Origin: HGM13634 sp045537285
GTDB taxonomy: Bacteria; Bacillota; Clostridia; TANB77; CAG-508
Assembly: GCA_045537285.1 (NCBI GenBank)
Contig: JAZSPC010000018.1
Span: 1-58,753, forward strand
Length of the DNA: 58,753 bases
Direction of reading: 5' to 3'
Shown here one piece after another: positions 17,082 to 26,105 of the stretch. Position 1 is the stretch's first letter. Every line of letters starts with the position of its first letter. The notes under the pieces are model-generated. The model worked only from the letters and a program-made list of their open reading frames with translations. It did no database searches and was not told the DNA's origin. A program made the translations under genes and the position numbers.

Positions 17082-17891
17082 ATGGAAATAAATGAATTGC
17101 AAGAAATTGCAAAAAGAGCAAGAAAAAATATTATAGAACAAGTTTATTCAGCAAAATCTGGGCATCCAGGTGGAGCTTTATCTTGTATAGATATTTTAAC
17201 AGTGCTATATTTTAACCAAATGAATATAGATATAGAAAATCCTAAAATGGAAGATAGAGATAGATTAGTTTTATCAAAAGGACACAGCTCAGCAGCATTA
17301 TATGCTATACTTGCTGAAAGAGGATTTTTTTCAGTAGAAGAATTAAAAGAATTTAGGAAATTAGGAAGTAGATTACAAGGACATCCAGATTTAAATAAAT
17401 TACCAGGAGTTGATATGACTACCGGTTCTTTGGGGCAAGGGCTATCTGCCGCATGTGGTATGGCAATGGCTAGCAAATTAAAGAAACAATCTAACAGAGT
17501 GTATTGCATTGTTGGAGATGGAGAAATACAAGAAGGACAAATTTGGGAAGCTGCAATGACAGCCTCACATTATCAATTAGATAATTTGTGTTTAATAGTA
17601 GATAACAACAACTTACAAATAGATGGAAAAGTAACAGATGTTATGAGCCCATATCCAATAGTAGAAAAATTAGAAAGCTTTGGATTCACAGTGTTTAGAG
17701 TAAATGGAAATGATATAGAGAAATTAATAGAAACATTTGAAAATGCAAAAGTTGTAAAAGGAAAACCAGTTGCAATAGTAGCAAATACTGTAAAAGGAAA
17801 AGGAATTTCTTTTATGGAAGATAAAGCGGAATGGCATGGAAAAGCACCAAATGATGAACAATATAACCAAGCTATATCTGAGTTAGCATAG
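17082..17891 (+). CDS. Transketolase, N-terminal (TPP-binding) subunit
   Basis: A 269-residue half transketolase. Transketolase moves two-carbon units between sugar phosphates in the non-oxidative pentose phosphate pathway; here the enzyme is split in two, as in many archaea and clostridia. The pyrophosphate/Mg site GDGEIQEG...VDNNN (near 142-175) and the N-terminal SGHPGGALS are present. A GTG at 17073 is in frame, but it lies inside the GGGTGA ribosome site, so the ATG at 17082 is preferred. The second subunit begins ten bases downstream. Confidence 0.93.
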   Translation: MEINELQEIAKRARKNIIEQVYSAKSGHPGGALSCIDILTVLYFNQMNIDIENPKMEDRDRLVLSKGHSSAALYAILAERGFFSVEELKEFRKLGSRLQGHPDLNKLPGVDMTTGSLGQGLSAACGMAMASKLKKQSNRVYCIVGDGEIQEGQIWEAAMTASHYQLDNLCLIVDNNNLQIDGKVTDVMSPYPIVEKLESFGFTVFRVNGNDIEKLIETFENAKVVKGKPVAIVANTVKGKGISFMEDKAEWHGKAPNDEQYNQAISELA

Positions 17892-17900
17892 GAGGTTATT

Positions 17901-18830
17901 ATGGATTTAGAAAAGAAAATAGCAACAAGACAAAGTTATGGTGAAGCCTTAGCTGAACTTGGAAAAGAAAATGAAAACATAGTAGTTCTAGATGCAGACC
18001 TTTCTAGTGCTACAAAAACAGGAATATTTGCAAAACAGTTTCCGGAAAGATTTTTTAATATGGGAATAGCAGAACAAAATATGATGAGTGTAGCAGCTGG
18101 TATGGCTACATCTGGACTTATTCCATATGTGAGCAGTTTCGCTGTATTTGCTTCTGGTAGAGCATATGACCAAATAAGAAGTAGTATAGCTTATCCAAAA
18201 TTAAACGCAAAAATATGTGCAACACATGCAGGTATTACTGTTGGAGAAGATGGTGCGACACATCAAATGCTTGAAGATATAAGTATGATGAGAACATTAC
18301 CCAATATGACAGTTTTATCTACATCAGATGATATTCAAACAAAGTGGGCAGTAAAAGAAATTTCAAAAATAGAAGGACCTGTATATTTAAGGTTAGCAAG
18401 ACTTGCAACACCGGTAATATATGGTGAAAACACAAAATTTGAAATAGGAAAAGGATATCAATTTGGGGAAGGAACAGATGCAACTGTTATTGCAACAGGT
18501 GTAGTTGTAGCAGAAGCTCTAAAAGCACAAGAAGAATTAGCAAAACAAGGAATAAATATACGAGTAATAGATATTCATACAATAAAACCAATTGATAAAG
18601 ATATAATTGTTAAAGCTGCGAAAGAAACTAAAAGAATAATAACAATTGAAGACCATAATATAATTGGCGGATTAGGAAGTGCAGTATGTGAAGTACTAGC
18701 AGAAGAATATCCTACAAAAGTAACTAGAATGGGAATAAAAGATACTTTTGGAACATCTGGAAAAGCAGAAGAATTAATGAAATATTTCCATATAACATCA
18801 GAAAATATAATAGAAGAAATAAAAAAATAA
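17901..18830 (+). CDS. Transketolase, C-terminal subunit
   Basis: A 309-residue pyrimidine-binding and C-terminal half of transketolase. It carries the catalytic glutamate region FFNMGIAEQNMM (near 51-62), the substrate loop GVGEDGATHQ-like GEDGATHQMLED (near 115-126), and the C-terminal transketolase domain with HNIIGGLGSAVCE (near 252-264). A GGAGG ribosome site lies before the ATG. With the 17082 gene it should form a heteromeric enzyme. A terminator follows, so the two subunits form a two-gene operon. Confidence 0.93.
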   Translation: MDLEKKIATRQSYGEALAELGKENENIVVLDADLSSATKTGIFAKQFPERFFNMGIAEQNMMSVAAGMATSGLIPYVSSFAVFASGRAYDQIRSSIAYPKLNAKICATHAGITVGEDGATHQMLEDISMMRTLPNMTVLSTSDDIQTKWAVKEISKIEGPVYLRLARLATPVIYGENTKFEIGKGYQFGEGTDATVIATGVVVAEALKAQEELAKQGINIRVIDIHTIKPIDKDIIVKAAKETKRIITIEDHNIIGGLGSAVCEVLAEEYPTKVTRMGIKDTFGTSGKAEELMKYFHITSENIIEEIKK

Positions 18831-18840
18831 TTTTTAAATT

Positions 18841-18876
18841 TAAGAGTTTAGTTTTAATATACTAGACTCTTATTTT
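18841..18876 (+). terminator. Terminator of the transketolase operon
   Basis: TAAGAGTTTAGT (18841-18852) pairs with ACTAGACTCTTA (18861-18872), one G-U, then a T tract. Confidence 0.85.
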
Positions 18877-18923
18877 TAGCTCTTTTTTCCTTTAATTTAC
18901 ATTACTTTTTTGACCCAAAATAC

Positions 18924-18952
18924 TTGCAATAATTGTAGATTATTGTTATTAT
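18924..18952 (+). promoter_or_regulatory. Probable promoter of the ftsEX group
   Basis: TTGCAA, a 17-base spacer and TATTAT (18947-18952). An overlapping TTGACC at 18910 is an alternative -35. About 50 bases remain before ftsE. Confidence 0.5.
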
Positions 18953-19002
18953 TATAGTGAGAAAATATTTCTTTGTAAAACAAGAAAGGAATGTATCAAG
19001 AA

Positions 19003-19686
19003 ATGATAGAATTTAAGAACGTAAGTAAAGAATATTCAACAGGTGTAAAGGCTGTAAATAATGCTAATTTTAAGATAAATAAAGGGGAATTTGCTTTCCT
19101 GGTTGGAACATCAGGTTCAGGAAAATCAACATTAATTAAAATGATATTAAAAGAAGAAGAACCAACAACAGGAAACATAATTATAAATGGTAAAGATACA
19201 ACATTTTTAAAAAAATCAAGAGTTCCATATTTAAGAAGAAGTATGGGAGTTGTTTTCCAAGATTTCAGACTATTACCAGATAAGACTGTATATGAGAATG
19301 TAGCTTTTGCAATGTACATAGTAAGAGCAACACCAAGACATATTAGAAGACAAGTTCCAATGGTATTGTCACTAGTAGGATTAAGTGAAAAAGCTAAGAT
19401 GTATCCAAATGAATTATCAGGTGGAGAACAACAAAGGGTAGCATTAGCAAGAGCATTAGTAAATAACCCATCAATGTTAATAGCAGATGAGCCTACTGGA
19501 AACTTAGACCCAGAAACAGCATGGGATATTATGAATCTTTTAGATGATATTAATAAAAGAGGAACAACAGTTGTTGTTGCAACTCACGCAAAAGATATCG
19601 TAGACAAAATGAAGAAAAGAGTTATACAAATAAGTAAAGGTAAAATAGTAAGAGATAGTAAAGGTGGGTACGATAGTGAAGTTTAA
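19003..19686 (+). CDS. ftsE: Cell division ATP-binding protein FtsE
   Basis: FtsE is the cytoplasmic ATPase that pairs with FtsX to control peptidoglycan hydrolases outside the cell. The 227-residue ABC protein has Walker A GTSGSGKST (36-44), Q-loop VFQDFRLLPDK, signature LSGGEQQRVALARAL (near 137-151) and Walker B MLIADEPTGNLDP. Family members start MIEFKNV, matching the ATG at 19003. An ATG at 18991 is also in frame but abuts the AAAGGA site with no spacing. The gene overlaps ftsX by 11 bases. Confidence 0.95.
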   Translation: MIEFKNVSKEYSTGVKAVNNANFKINKGEFAFLVGTSGSGKSTLIKMILKEEEPTTGNIIINGKDTTFLKKSRVPYLRRSMGVVFQDFRLLPDKTVYENVAFAMYIVRATPRHIRRQVPMVLSLVGLSEKAKMYPNELSGGEQQRVALARALVNNPSMLIADEPTGNLDPETAWDIMNLLDDINKRGTTVVVATHAKDIVDKMKKRVIQISKGKIVRDSKGGYDSEV

Positions 19687-20575
19687 TATAATTGGTTATT
19701 TAATAGGAGAAGGTTTTAGAAATACCTTCAAAAACAAAAAATCAACACTTTCAGCAATGCTTGTTATGTGTATATCAATGTTAATATTTGGACTATTTTT
19801 CGTATTAGGTGAGAACATTAATCATATAATGGGAACTGTTGAAGATGCACAAGCTATTCAAGTGTTTATAGCAGATGGAACAAAGGATAGCGAAATAGAT
19901 GCTTTGGGAGAAAAAATAAAAGAAATAGACGGTGTAGATGCTAGCAGAGTGCAATTCTTATCAAAAGAAGAAGGTTTTGAAAAATATGTAGAAAAATATG
20001 GAGACAAAGCATATTTGTTAGAGCCATATAAAGATGTTGTACCAGATTCATACATAATAAACTTTACAGATTTAAGTCTTGCAGAAGAAGTTGAAACTGC
20101 GATTCTTAAATTAGAACATGTAAAGAAAATAACTAGTGCAAATGAAACAGTTCAAAAATTAGTAAGTATTACTAATGGAATTAGAATTGTAACTTTTGCA
20201 ATATTAGCAGGTTTAGTAATTGGTGCAATATTTATAATATCAAACACAATAAAACTTACTGTATATGCAAGAAGAAAAGAAATTTCTATAATGAAATATG
20301 TAGGTGCAACGAACTCATTTATTAGATGGCCATTTATAGTAGAAGGTATGTTAATAGGTATACTTTCAGCAGCTATATCAATATTGCTAGTTGGCGGTGG
20401 ATACAAAGTAATTGCTACACAATTATTGGGTTCATCTGTTGTACAAAATTTAGGAATTACATTAGTAAGTTTTGCAGATATGTTTAACTTACTTATAATA
20501 GTATACTTAGCACTAGGAATAGGAATAGGAGTTCTAGGTAGTGCTCTATCTATGAGAAAATATTTGGAGGTGTAA
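19676..20575 (+). CDS. ftsX: Cell division protein FtsX (GTG start)
   Basis: The 299-residue membrane partner of FtsE. A helix near 20-42 is followed by an extracellular domain (about 45-165) that in other Firmicutes contacts PcsB- or CwlO-type hydrolases, then three C-terminal helices (about 168-190, 220-245, 265-290) of the FtsX/MacB fold. The start is the GTG at 19676 giving MKFNIIGYLIGEGF, the family N-terminus, seven bases after GGTGGG. The in-frame GTG at 19664 overlaps that ribosome site. It overlaps the end of ftsE and is followed after one base by the PcsB-like gene, so the three are surely co-translated. Confidence 0.94.
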   Translation: MKFNIIGYLIGEGFRNTFKNKKSTLSAMLVMCISMLIFGLFFVLGENINHIMGTVEDAQAIQVFIADGTKDSEIDALGEKIKEIDGVDASRVQFLSKEEGFEKYVEKYGDKAYLLEPYKDVVPDSYIINFTDLSLAEEVETAILKLEHVKKITSANETVQKLVSITNGIRIVTFAILAGLVIGAIFIISNTIKLTVYARRKEISIMKYVGATNSFIRWPFIVEGMLIGILSAAISILLVGGGYKVIATQLLGSSVVQNLGITLVSFADMFNLLIIVYLALGIGIGVLGSALSMRKYLEV

Positions 20576-20576
20576 A

Positions 20577-21696
20577 ATGTTAAGAAAAATAATTGCAACA
20601 TTGCTTTTGTTAATAATGTTAATAACACCATTAACTGTAAGTGCTGATAAAGTTTCTGAATTAGAAGATGAACAAGATCAAGTAGAAGATGAATTACAAG
20701 ATGTTTTGGCACAAAAAAGTGCATTGATGAAAGAAATACAAAAATTATCTAATTCAATAGCAGATAATGAAGATAGATTATACGAAATAAAAGCTGAACT
20801 TAAAAAATTAGAAAAAGAAATAAAAGCATTGGAAGAAGATTTAAAAGATGCAGAAGAAAGATTTGTGGATCAAGAAAATGCATTAAAAGATAAAATAGTA
20901 ATGGATTATGAAATGGGAGAAATCTCATATTTGGATGTTTTACTAAATTCATCTGGAATCTTAGATTTTTTATCTAACTATTATTTGATATCAGAAATAA
21001 TGCAAAAAGATAATGAATTATTAAATACAATAGAAACACAGAAAAATGAAATAAAAGCAGATAAAGAAGAAGTAGAAGCAAAGAGAAAAGAAGTAAAAAC
21101 ACAAAAAGCTGAGCAAGAAGCTATTAATGTTTTATTAACAAGTCAAAAAGCAGAAAAAAGTGCGAAAGTACAAAATTTATCAAAAGAAGAAAAAGAATTA
21201 CAAGATAAAATTGATGAGTATGATGAATTAATAAAAGAAGAAGAGAGAAAAGCTAGTGAAATGGCTAGTGGAAGTACGGGTACATTCGTTGGAGGAGATA
21301 AAGTTTGGCCAGCTGTTGGTCAATATAGAATTACATCAGGATATGGAAAAAGAAATACAGGTATTCCAGGGGCTAGTACAAACCATAAAGGTATAGATAT
21401 CGGCTGTCCAGATGGCACAAAAATAGTATCTGTTTTAGATGGTAAAGTAATGTTCACAGGATATAACAAATACAGAGGATATTACATAATGGTAGACCAC
21501 GGTGGTGGAGTTGTTACTTTATATCAACACTGTCAACGGAGGTACATTTAAGTTTTCAGTTGGTCAGAAAGTAAAAGCAGGAGAAACAATAGTGCTTAGT
21601 GGACATTCTGGAATAGGAAGTGGACCACACTTACATTTCGAAGTATTAATAAATGGAAGTAACGTAAATCCAAAGACATGGTTGGAACAAGATTAA
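20577..21696 (+). CDS. PcsB-like FtsEX-linked murein hydrolase, +1 frame shift at 21537
   Basis: A secreted hydrolase of the PcsB/EnvC type. Residues 1-23 are a signal peptide (cleavage near SADKV), about 25-235 a long coiled coil (regulatory in this family), and 240-372 a LytM/M23 zinc peptidase domain. The frame from 20577 carries the first zinc ligands (NHKGIDI) but stops at 21549. The HxH motif (HLHFEV) lies one frame on, to 21696. The join is caa C gga ggt: skipping C gives YQHCQGGTFKF, equal in length to the intact paralogue downstream (YQHGSPNSFKV). The joined product is 372 residues. Without the shift the active site is incomplete. Confidence 0.82.
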
Positions 21697-21743
21697 CATG
21701 AGAAAAATCTCTTTCTCAAATAAAATGATATTGGGAGAAAGTT

Positions 21744-22265
21744 GTGAGTAGTAATAAAAAGAAAAAAAGTAAGAAGAACAGTGATTTAGGTGCATTAATA
21801 TTATTAATTTCAATATTAATTGTGATGAAAATGCCAGATTATAACTTTGGAACACGTATTGCAAAAGATAAAAATTGGCCATGTGTAGGATATTACACTA
21901 TAACATCTGGTTATGGTATAAGAAATACAGGTATCCCATTTGCTAGCACAAATCATAAAGGTATAGATATAAGTTGCCCAGTTGGAACAGAAGTTGTTTC
22001 TGTTTTAGATGGAACTGTATTATCGACAGGATATAATACATATAGAGGATATTATATAATGATTAATCATGGAGAGGGAGTTGTAACTGTTTATCAACAT
22101 GGTAGTCCTAATAGCTTTAAGGTATCCATCGGTCAAAGTGTAAAAGCCGGACAAACTATAATGCTAAGTGGAAATTCGGGAGTATCTAGTGGGGCGCATT
22201 TGCATTTTGAAGTAAAAGTTGATGGAGATAATGTAAACCCTAAAACTTGGTTAAAATCAATCTAA
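21744..22265 (+). CDS. Membrane-anchored LytM (M23) peptidase
   Basis: A 173-residue protein with a lysine-rich start, one membrane helix (about 15-29) and a complete M23 metallopeptidase domain outside the cell. The zinc ligands are visible: NHKGIDI (His and Asp, near 74-80) and AHLHFEV (near 152-158). The domain is closely similar to the C-terminal domain of the PcsB-like gene just upstream, sharing SGYGxRNTGIPxAST and TYRGYYIM-type segments, so it is a local duplicate with the coiled coil replaced by an anchor. The GTG start is seven bases after GGGAG. A terminator follows. Confidence 0.85.
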   Translation: MSSNKKKKSKKNSDLGALILLISILIVMKMPDYNFGTRIAKDKNWPCVGYYTITSGYGIRNTGIPFASTNHKGIDISCPVGTEVVSVLDGTVLSTGYNTYRGYYIMINHGEGVVTVYQHGSPNSFKVSIGQSVKAGQTIMLSGNSGVSSGAHLHFEVKVDGDNVNPKTWLKSI

Positions 22266-22290
22266 AATGAGGGAATAAGCCCTCATTTTT
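22264..22290 (+). terminator. Rho-independent terminator
   Basis: AAAATGAGGG (22264-22273), loop AATAAG, CCCTCATTTT (22280-22289). It includes the stop codon of the LytM gene. Confidence 0.85.
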
Positions 22291-22322
22291 GCCATATAAT
22301 ATTAAAAGGAGAGAAATTTTAT

Positions 22323-23522
22323 ATGAATGAAAAATTAAAAAGAATTTATAAAACATTTATGTTAATTGTTGTTGTTGCATTAGTTACTTTTGTACTCACA
22401 AGCGTACTTTTATATAATAAACTAGGTACTAGTAGTAACTTTTTAAACACAAGTATAAGTGGAGTAAATTCTGAATTAATTAAAAAAATTTATACAATAA
22501 AATCAATATTAGATAGTAAATATGTATCTGAAATAAATGAAGATGATTTAATAAATAGTGCAATAAAAGGATATGTAGCAGGGGTAGGAGACAAGTACAC
22601 AGAATATTTTACAAAAGAAGAAATGGAAGAATTCTATACTGATATAGAAGGCAATTATGTTGGAATAGGTATATATATGATACAAAATGCTGAAACAAAT
22701 ACAGTGGTAGTACTATATCCAATTGAAGGTTCACCAGCAGAAAAAGCAGGTCTTCAATCTGGCGATATTATAAAAAGAGTTAATGGAGTAGAATTTACAG
22801 GAGAAGATTTTGATAATATTAGTAAAAGTATAAAAGGAGAAGAAGGAACAAAAGTTACTTTGGAGGTTGAAAGAAATGGTCAAATTTTAACTTTTGAAAT
22901 AGAAAGAAAAAGAATAGAACTATACCCAATAGAATCAGAATTATTAGAAAATAATATAGGATATATAAATATAACATCATTTGACTCTGAGTGTGCAAAG
23001 GAATTTAAAGAAACATATGAGAATTTAGCGAAAGCAAATATTAAGAGTTTAATAATAGATTTAAGAAATAATGGTGGCGGAATAGTAGAAGAAACGTTAC
23101 AAATAGCAGACTATATTTTAGATAAAAATCAAATAATGTTAATAACAAAAGATAAAGATGGAAATGAAGAAATAGAAAAAAGCACTAAAAAACCAATTAT
23201 AAATATGCCAATAGTAGTTTTAACAAACGGAAACTCAGCAAGTGCATCTGAGATATTGGCAGGAGCTTTAAAAGATAATGGTAAAGCTACAATAGTTGGA
23301 GAGAAAACTTTTGGAAAAGGAGTTATTCAAGAATTGTTAACTCTATCAGATGGTAGTGGAGTTAAAGTAACAGTAGAAGAATACTATACTCCAAATAGAA
23401 ACAAGATCAATGAAATTGGGATCACACCAGATGTTGAGGTTTCTGAATCCCAAGATGTTATTATTGATATGGAACAAGACACACAATTACAACAAGCTAT
23501 AAAAATATTAAAAAATAAGTAA
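22323..23522 (+). CDS. ctpA: C-terminal processing protease, S41 family
   Basis: A 399-residue membrane-tethered serine protease of the CtpA/CtpB type. Order of parts: one N-terminal helix (about 12-33), a short cap, a PDZ domain with YVGIGIYM and GSPAEKAGLQSGDII (near 112-155), and the S41 catalytic domain. The Ser-Lys dyad is Ser307 in NSASASE and Lys332 in TFGKG, 25 residues apart as in E. coli Prc. Its place next to ftsEX is the same as ctpB in Bacillus subtilis, where it cleaves a sporulation signalling protein. That role is inferred here. The ribosome site is GGAGAG. Confidence 0.92.
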   Translation: MNEKLKRIYKTFMLIVVVALVTFVLTSVLLYNKLGTSSNFLNTSISGVNSELIKKIYTIKSILDSKYVSEINEDDLINSAIKGYVAGVGDKYTEYFTKEEMEEFYTDIEGNYVGIGIYMIQNAETNTVVVLYPIEGSPAEKAGLQSGDIIKRVNGVEFTGEDFDNISKSIKGEEGTKVTLEVERNGQILTFEIERKRIELYPIESELLENNIGYINITSFDSECAKEFKETYENLAKANIKSLIIDLRNNGGGIVEETLQIADYILDKNQIMLITKDKDGNEEIEKSTKKPIINMPIVVLTNGNSASASEILAGALKDNGKATIVGEKTFGKGVIQELLTLSDGSGVKVTVEEYYTPNRNKINEIGITPDVEVSESQDVIIDMEQDTQLQQAIKILKNK

Positions 23523-23564
23523 AAACTATTTACAAATTTAGACAAAAGTATTAAAATAAATATA

Positions 23565-23713
23565 TTATCAAGAGTGGACGAGAGAATCGGCTTTATGACT
23601 CCACAGCAACCTTGAAAAAAGCAAGGTGCTAATACCGACAAAGCTTATGTGCTTTGGGTGATAAAACATAAATTAGTTTTTAAAAACCTTTGCGCAAAGC
23701 GAAGGTTTTTTGT
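23565..23713 (+). promoter_or_regulatory. SAM-I (S-box) riboswitch leader of metK
   Basis: The conserved S-box pattern is present. P1 arms are TTATCA (23565-23570) and TGATAA (23659-23664). Between them lie AGAGTGGACGAGAGAATCGG, the CAGCAACC core, GGTGCTAATACCG and a GGGTGATAAAA end. The expression platform is the terminator at 23682-23713. In the known family, SAM binding stabilises the aptamer and favours termination. Position directly before metK fits feedback control of SAM synthesis. Confidence 0.93.
23682..23713 (+). terminator. Riboswitch-controlled terminator before metK
   Basis: AAAAACCTTTGC (23682-23693), loop GCAAA, GCGAAGGTTTTT (23699-23710), one G-U pair, then T. Confidence 0.85.
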
Positions 23714-23756
23714 TTTAACCAGAGTACCAAATATATATAGAAAGAAGGAATAAGAT

Positions 23757-24866
23757 ATGAACAAATACTATTTTACATCAGAATCAGTAACAGAAGGGCA
23801 TCCAGATAAATTATGTGATGGAATATCAGATGCAATATTAGACGAATGTTTAAAACAAGACAAAAATTCAAGGGTTGCAATGGAAACATTTGCAGCAAAC
23901 AACAATATTACAATAGCAGGACAATTAACTACAAATGCAACAATAGATGTAGAAAAAATTGTAAGAGAAAGAATAAAAGAAATTGGTTATGATAATAGCA
24001 AAACAGATATGGATTATAGGACATGTAATATAATGATAGACATAGAAAAACAAAGTCCAGATATTGCATTAGGTGTTGATGTTGGTGGAGCAGGAGACCA
24101 AGGAATTATGTTCGGTTATGCTTGCGACGAAACAGAAAACTATATGCCATATGCAATTGATGTTGCGCATAAGTTATCAAAAAGATTAACAGAGGTTAGA
24201 AAAAGTGGAATTGTACCATTTTTTAGACCGGATGGAAAAACGCAAGTAACAGTAGAATATGAAGACGGAAAACCTAAAAGAATAGAAACAATACTTGTGT
24301 CAACACAACATTTAGATACAGTTACAACAGAAGAAGTAAGACAAGCTGTTATAGAACATGTAATAAAAGCTGTTGTTCCAAATGACATGATGGATGAAAA
24401 AACAAATATATATGTAAATCCAACAGGAAGATTTGTAATTGGTGGACCATATGGAGATACAGGTTTAACAGGAAGAAAAATAATTGTTGATACATATGGT
24501 GGATACGCAAGACATGGTGGAGGAGCTTTTTCTGGAAAAGATGCAAGTAAGGTAGATAGATCAGCTGCATATATGTTACGTCACATTGCAAAAAATATAG
24601 TTGCAAACGGATATGCTAAAAAATGTGAAATACAAGTATCATATGCAATAGGAATGAAAGAACCACTTTCTGTATGTGTAAACACATTTGGTACAAGCAC
24701 AAAAACAGAAGAAGAATTAGTTGAATTAATTAAAAATAAATTTGATTTAACACCAGCAGGTATTATTAAATATTTAGGTTTGCAAGAACCAATATATTCA
24801 CAAACAACAAACTATGGACATTTTGGAAAAGAAAATTTACCTTGGGAAAAAATAATAGAGTTATAA
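23757..24866 (+). CDS. metK: S-adenosylmethionine synthetase, short-loop form
   Basis: MetK makes S-adenosylmethionine from methionine and ATP. The 369-residue product has ESVTEGHPDKLCDGISDAI (8-26), DQGIMFGYACDE (near 106-117), GRFVIGGPYGDTGLTGRK (near 224-241) and GGGAFSGKD. It is about 20-30 residues shorter than usual, largely because the flexible loop over the active site is reduced: ALGVDV runs almost directly into GGAGDQG, where most enzymes have roughly 15-20 more residues. The gene is controlled by the SAM-I riboswitch upstream and closed by a terminator. Confidence 0.96.
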   Translation: MNKYYFTSESVTEGHPDKLCDGISDAILDECLKQDKNSRVAMETFAANNNITIAGQLTTNATIDVEKIVRERIKEIGYDNSKTDMDYRTCNIMIDIEKQSPDIALGVDVGGAGDQGIMFGYACDETENYMPYAIDVAHKLSKRLTEVRKSGIVPFFRPDGKTQVTVEYEDGKPKRIETILVSTQHLDTVTTEEVRQAVIEHVIKAVVPNDMMDEKTNIYVNPTGRFVIGGPYGDTGLTGRKIIVDTYGGYARHGGGAFSGKDASKVDRSAAYMLRHIAKNIVANGYAKKCEIQVSYAIGMKEPLSVCVNTFGTSTKTEEELVELIKNKFDLTPAGIIKYLGLQEPIYSQTTNYGHFGKENLPWEKIIEL

Positions 24867-24873
24867 GTAAAGC

Positions 24874-24905
24874 AAAATAGTAGGTATTAATATCTACTAT
24901 TTTTA
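24874..24905 (+). terminator. Terminator after metK
   Basis: AAAATAGTAG (24874-24883) pairs with CTACTATTTT (24894-24903) around a small AT loop, followed by T. Confidence 0.8.
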
Positions 24906-24935
24906 TATAATAAATAATAATATTATATTTATGTG

Positions 24936-24964
24936 TTGAAAGGAAAAAATACTTGTGATAAAAT
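24936..24964 (+). promoter_or_regulatory. Promoter of the LCP gene
   Basis: TTGAAA (24936-24941), a 17-base spacer and TAAAAT (24959-24964), 34 bases before the ATG at 24999. Confidence 0.7.
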
Positions 24965-24998
24965 ATTAATACTTGAAAAAGAAAAGAGGAAGAAAGAT

Positions 24999-26042
24999 AT
25001 GAGTAGAATAAAACCTAAAAATACTAAAAAAAGAGTAATGAAAACACTATTATGGATTTTTTTAACATTACTAATTGTAATAGTTGCAGCAGCTGGAACT
25101 GCTTTTTGGTATGTAAATGATAAAATAGGAAGAATGAATAATGTTAAATTAAATGAAGAAGAGCTAGGTGTATCAGAAAATGAAAATTTAGATAAATATA
25201 GAAATGTGGCTATATTTGGTATAGATAGCAGAAAGGATAGCTATGGAAAAGGAAATAGAAGTGATTGTATAATTATAGCTAGTATAAATACAGAAACTCA
25301 TGCAGTAAAATTAGTATCGATATATAGAGATACCTATGTACAAATACAAGGTCATGGCTTTGATAAAATAGCTCATGCATATTCATATGGAGAAGCACCG
25401 CTTGCATTAAAAACTTTAAATGAAAATTTAGATTTAAATATAACAGATTTTGTAACTGTAAACTTTGATGCAGTTGCAGATGCGGTTGATGCATTAGGTG
25501 GAATAAAAATGAAGATAACAGCAGCAGAGGTTCAATATATAAATGGATATATAGATGAAACTTCACAAGTTACTGGAAAAAAATCTGAGCATATAACAAA
25601 AGCCGGAACATATACTTTGGATGGAGTTCAAGCAGTAGCGTATTCGAGAATAAGATATACAGCAGGTGGAGATTATAAAAGAACTGAAAGAATGAGAGAT
25701 GTAATAACTGCTATGGTAGAAAAATTAAAAACAAAAAGTGTAACACAAATAAATAAAATAGCAGATAAAATATTGCCAAAAGTATATACTAATTTAAATT
25801 TAACAGATTTACTTTCAATGCTTCCAGCATTAGCTAGCTTTAATATATCAGAAAGCGAAGGTTGGCCATATAATAACAAAGGGGCAATGATAAATGAAAT
25901 TTCTTATGGTGTACCAGTAACATTAGAAAGTAATGTAGAACAGCTACACAGAGAAGTTTTTGAAGATGAAGACTATGAAGTACCAGAAAAAATTAAGACA
26001 ATAAGTGATAAAATAGTAAAAAAATCAGGTTATAGTAAATAA
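24999..26042 (+). CDS. LytR-CpsA-Psr (LCP) family glycopolymer transferase
   Basis: LCP enzymes attach teichoic acid or capsular polymers from lipid carriers to peptidoglycan outside the cell. The 347-residue product has a basic N-terminus, one helix (about 15-37) and the LCP domain. FGIDSRKD (near 72-79), GNRSDCIIIASIN (near 84-96), SIYRDTYVQI (near 106-115), and the later YSRIRYTAGGDYKRTERM stretch (near 207-224) give the conserved Asp and Arg residues that bind pyrophosphate. The start at 24999 follows AGAGGA. The gene sits just before the polysaccharide locus, whose product it could link to the wall. Confidence 0.92.
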   Translation: MSRIKPKNTKKRVMKTLLWIFLTLLIVIVAAAGTAFWYVNDKIGRMNNVKLNEEELGVSENENLDKYRNVAIFGIDSRKDSYGKGNRSDCIIIASINTETHAVKLVSIYRDTYVQIQGHGFDKIAHAYSYGEAPLALKTLNENLDLNITDFVTVNFDAVADAVDALGGIKMKITAAEVQYINGYIDETSQVTGKKSEHITKAGTYTLDGVQAVAYSRIRYTAGGDYKRTERMRDVITAMVEKLKTKSVTQINKIADKILPKVYTNLNLTDLLSMLPALASFNISESEGWPYNNKGAMINEISYGVPVTLESNVEQLHREVFEDEDYEVPEKIKTISDKIVKKSGYSK

Positions 26043-26051
26043 ACTAAAAAT

Positions 26052-26085
26052 AAAAACATAGTTCGTTATAGAACTATGTTTTTTG
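26052..26085 (+). terminator. Terminator after the LCP gene
   Basis: AAAAACATAGTTC (26052-26064), loop GTTATA, GAACTATGTTTTT (26071-26083). Confidence 0.88.
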
Positions 26086-26105
26086 CATAGAATAATATAT
26101 AAAAA

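Noticed and set aside
21502..21696. Separate small gene starting with GTG at 21502
   Set aside because: It repeats the coding DNA of the PcsB-like gene in another frame and holds only the end of its LytM domain; no ribosome site precedes it.
21697..21716. Terminator after the PcsB-like gene (TGAGAAA/TTTCTCA)
   Set aside because: The stem is short and followed by AAATAAAATG rather than a T tract, so read-through to the LytM gene is likely.
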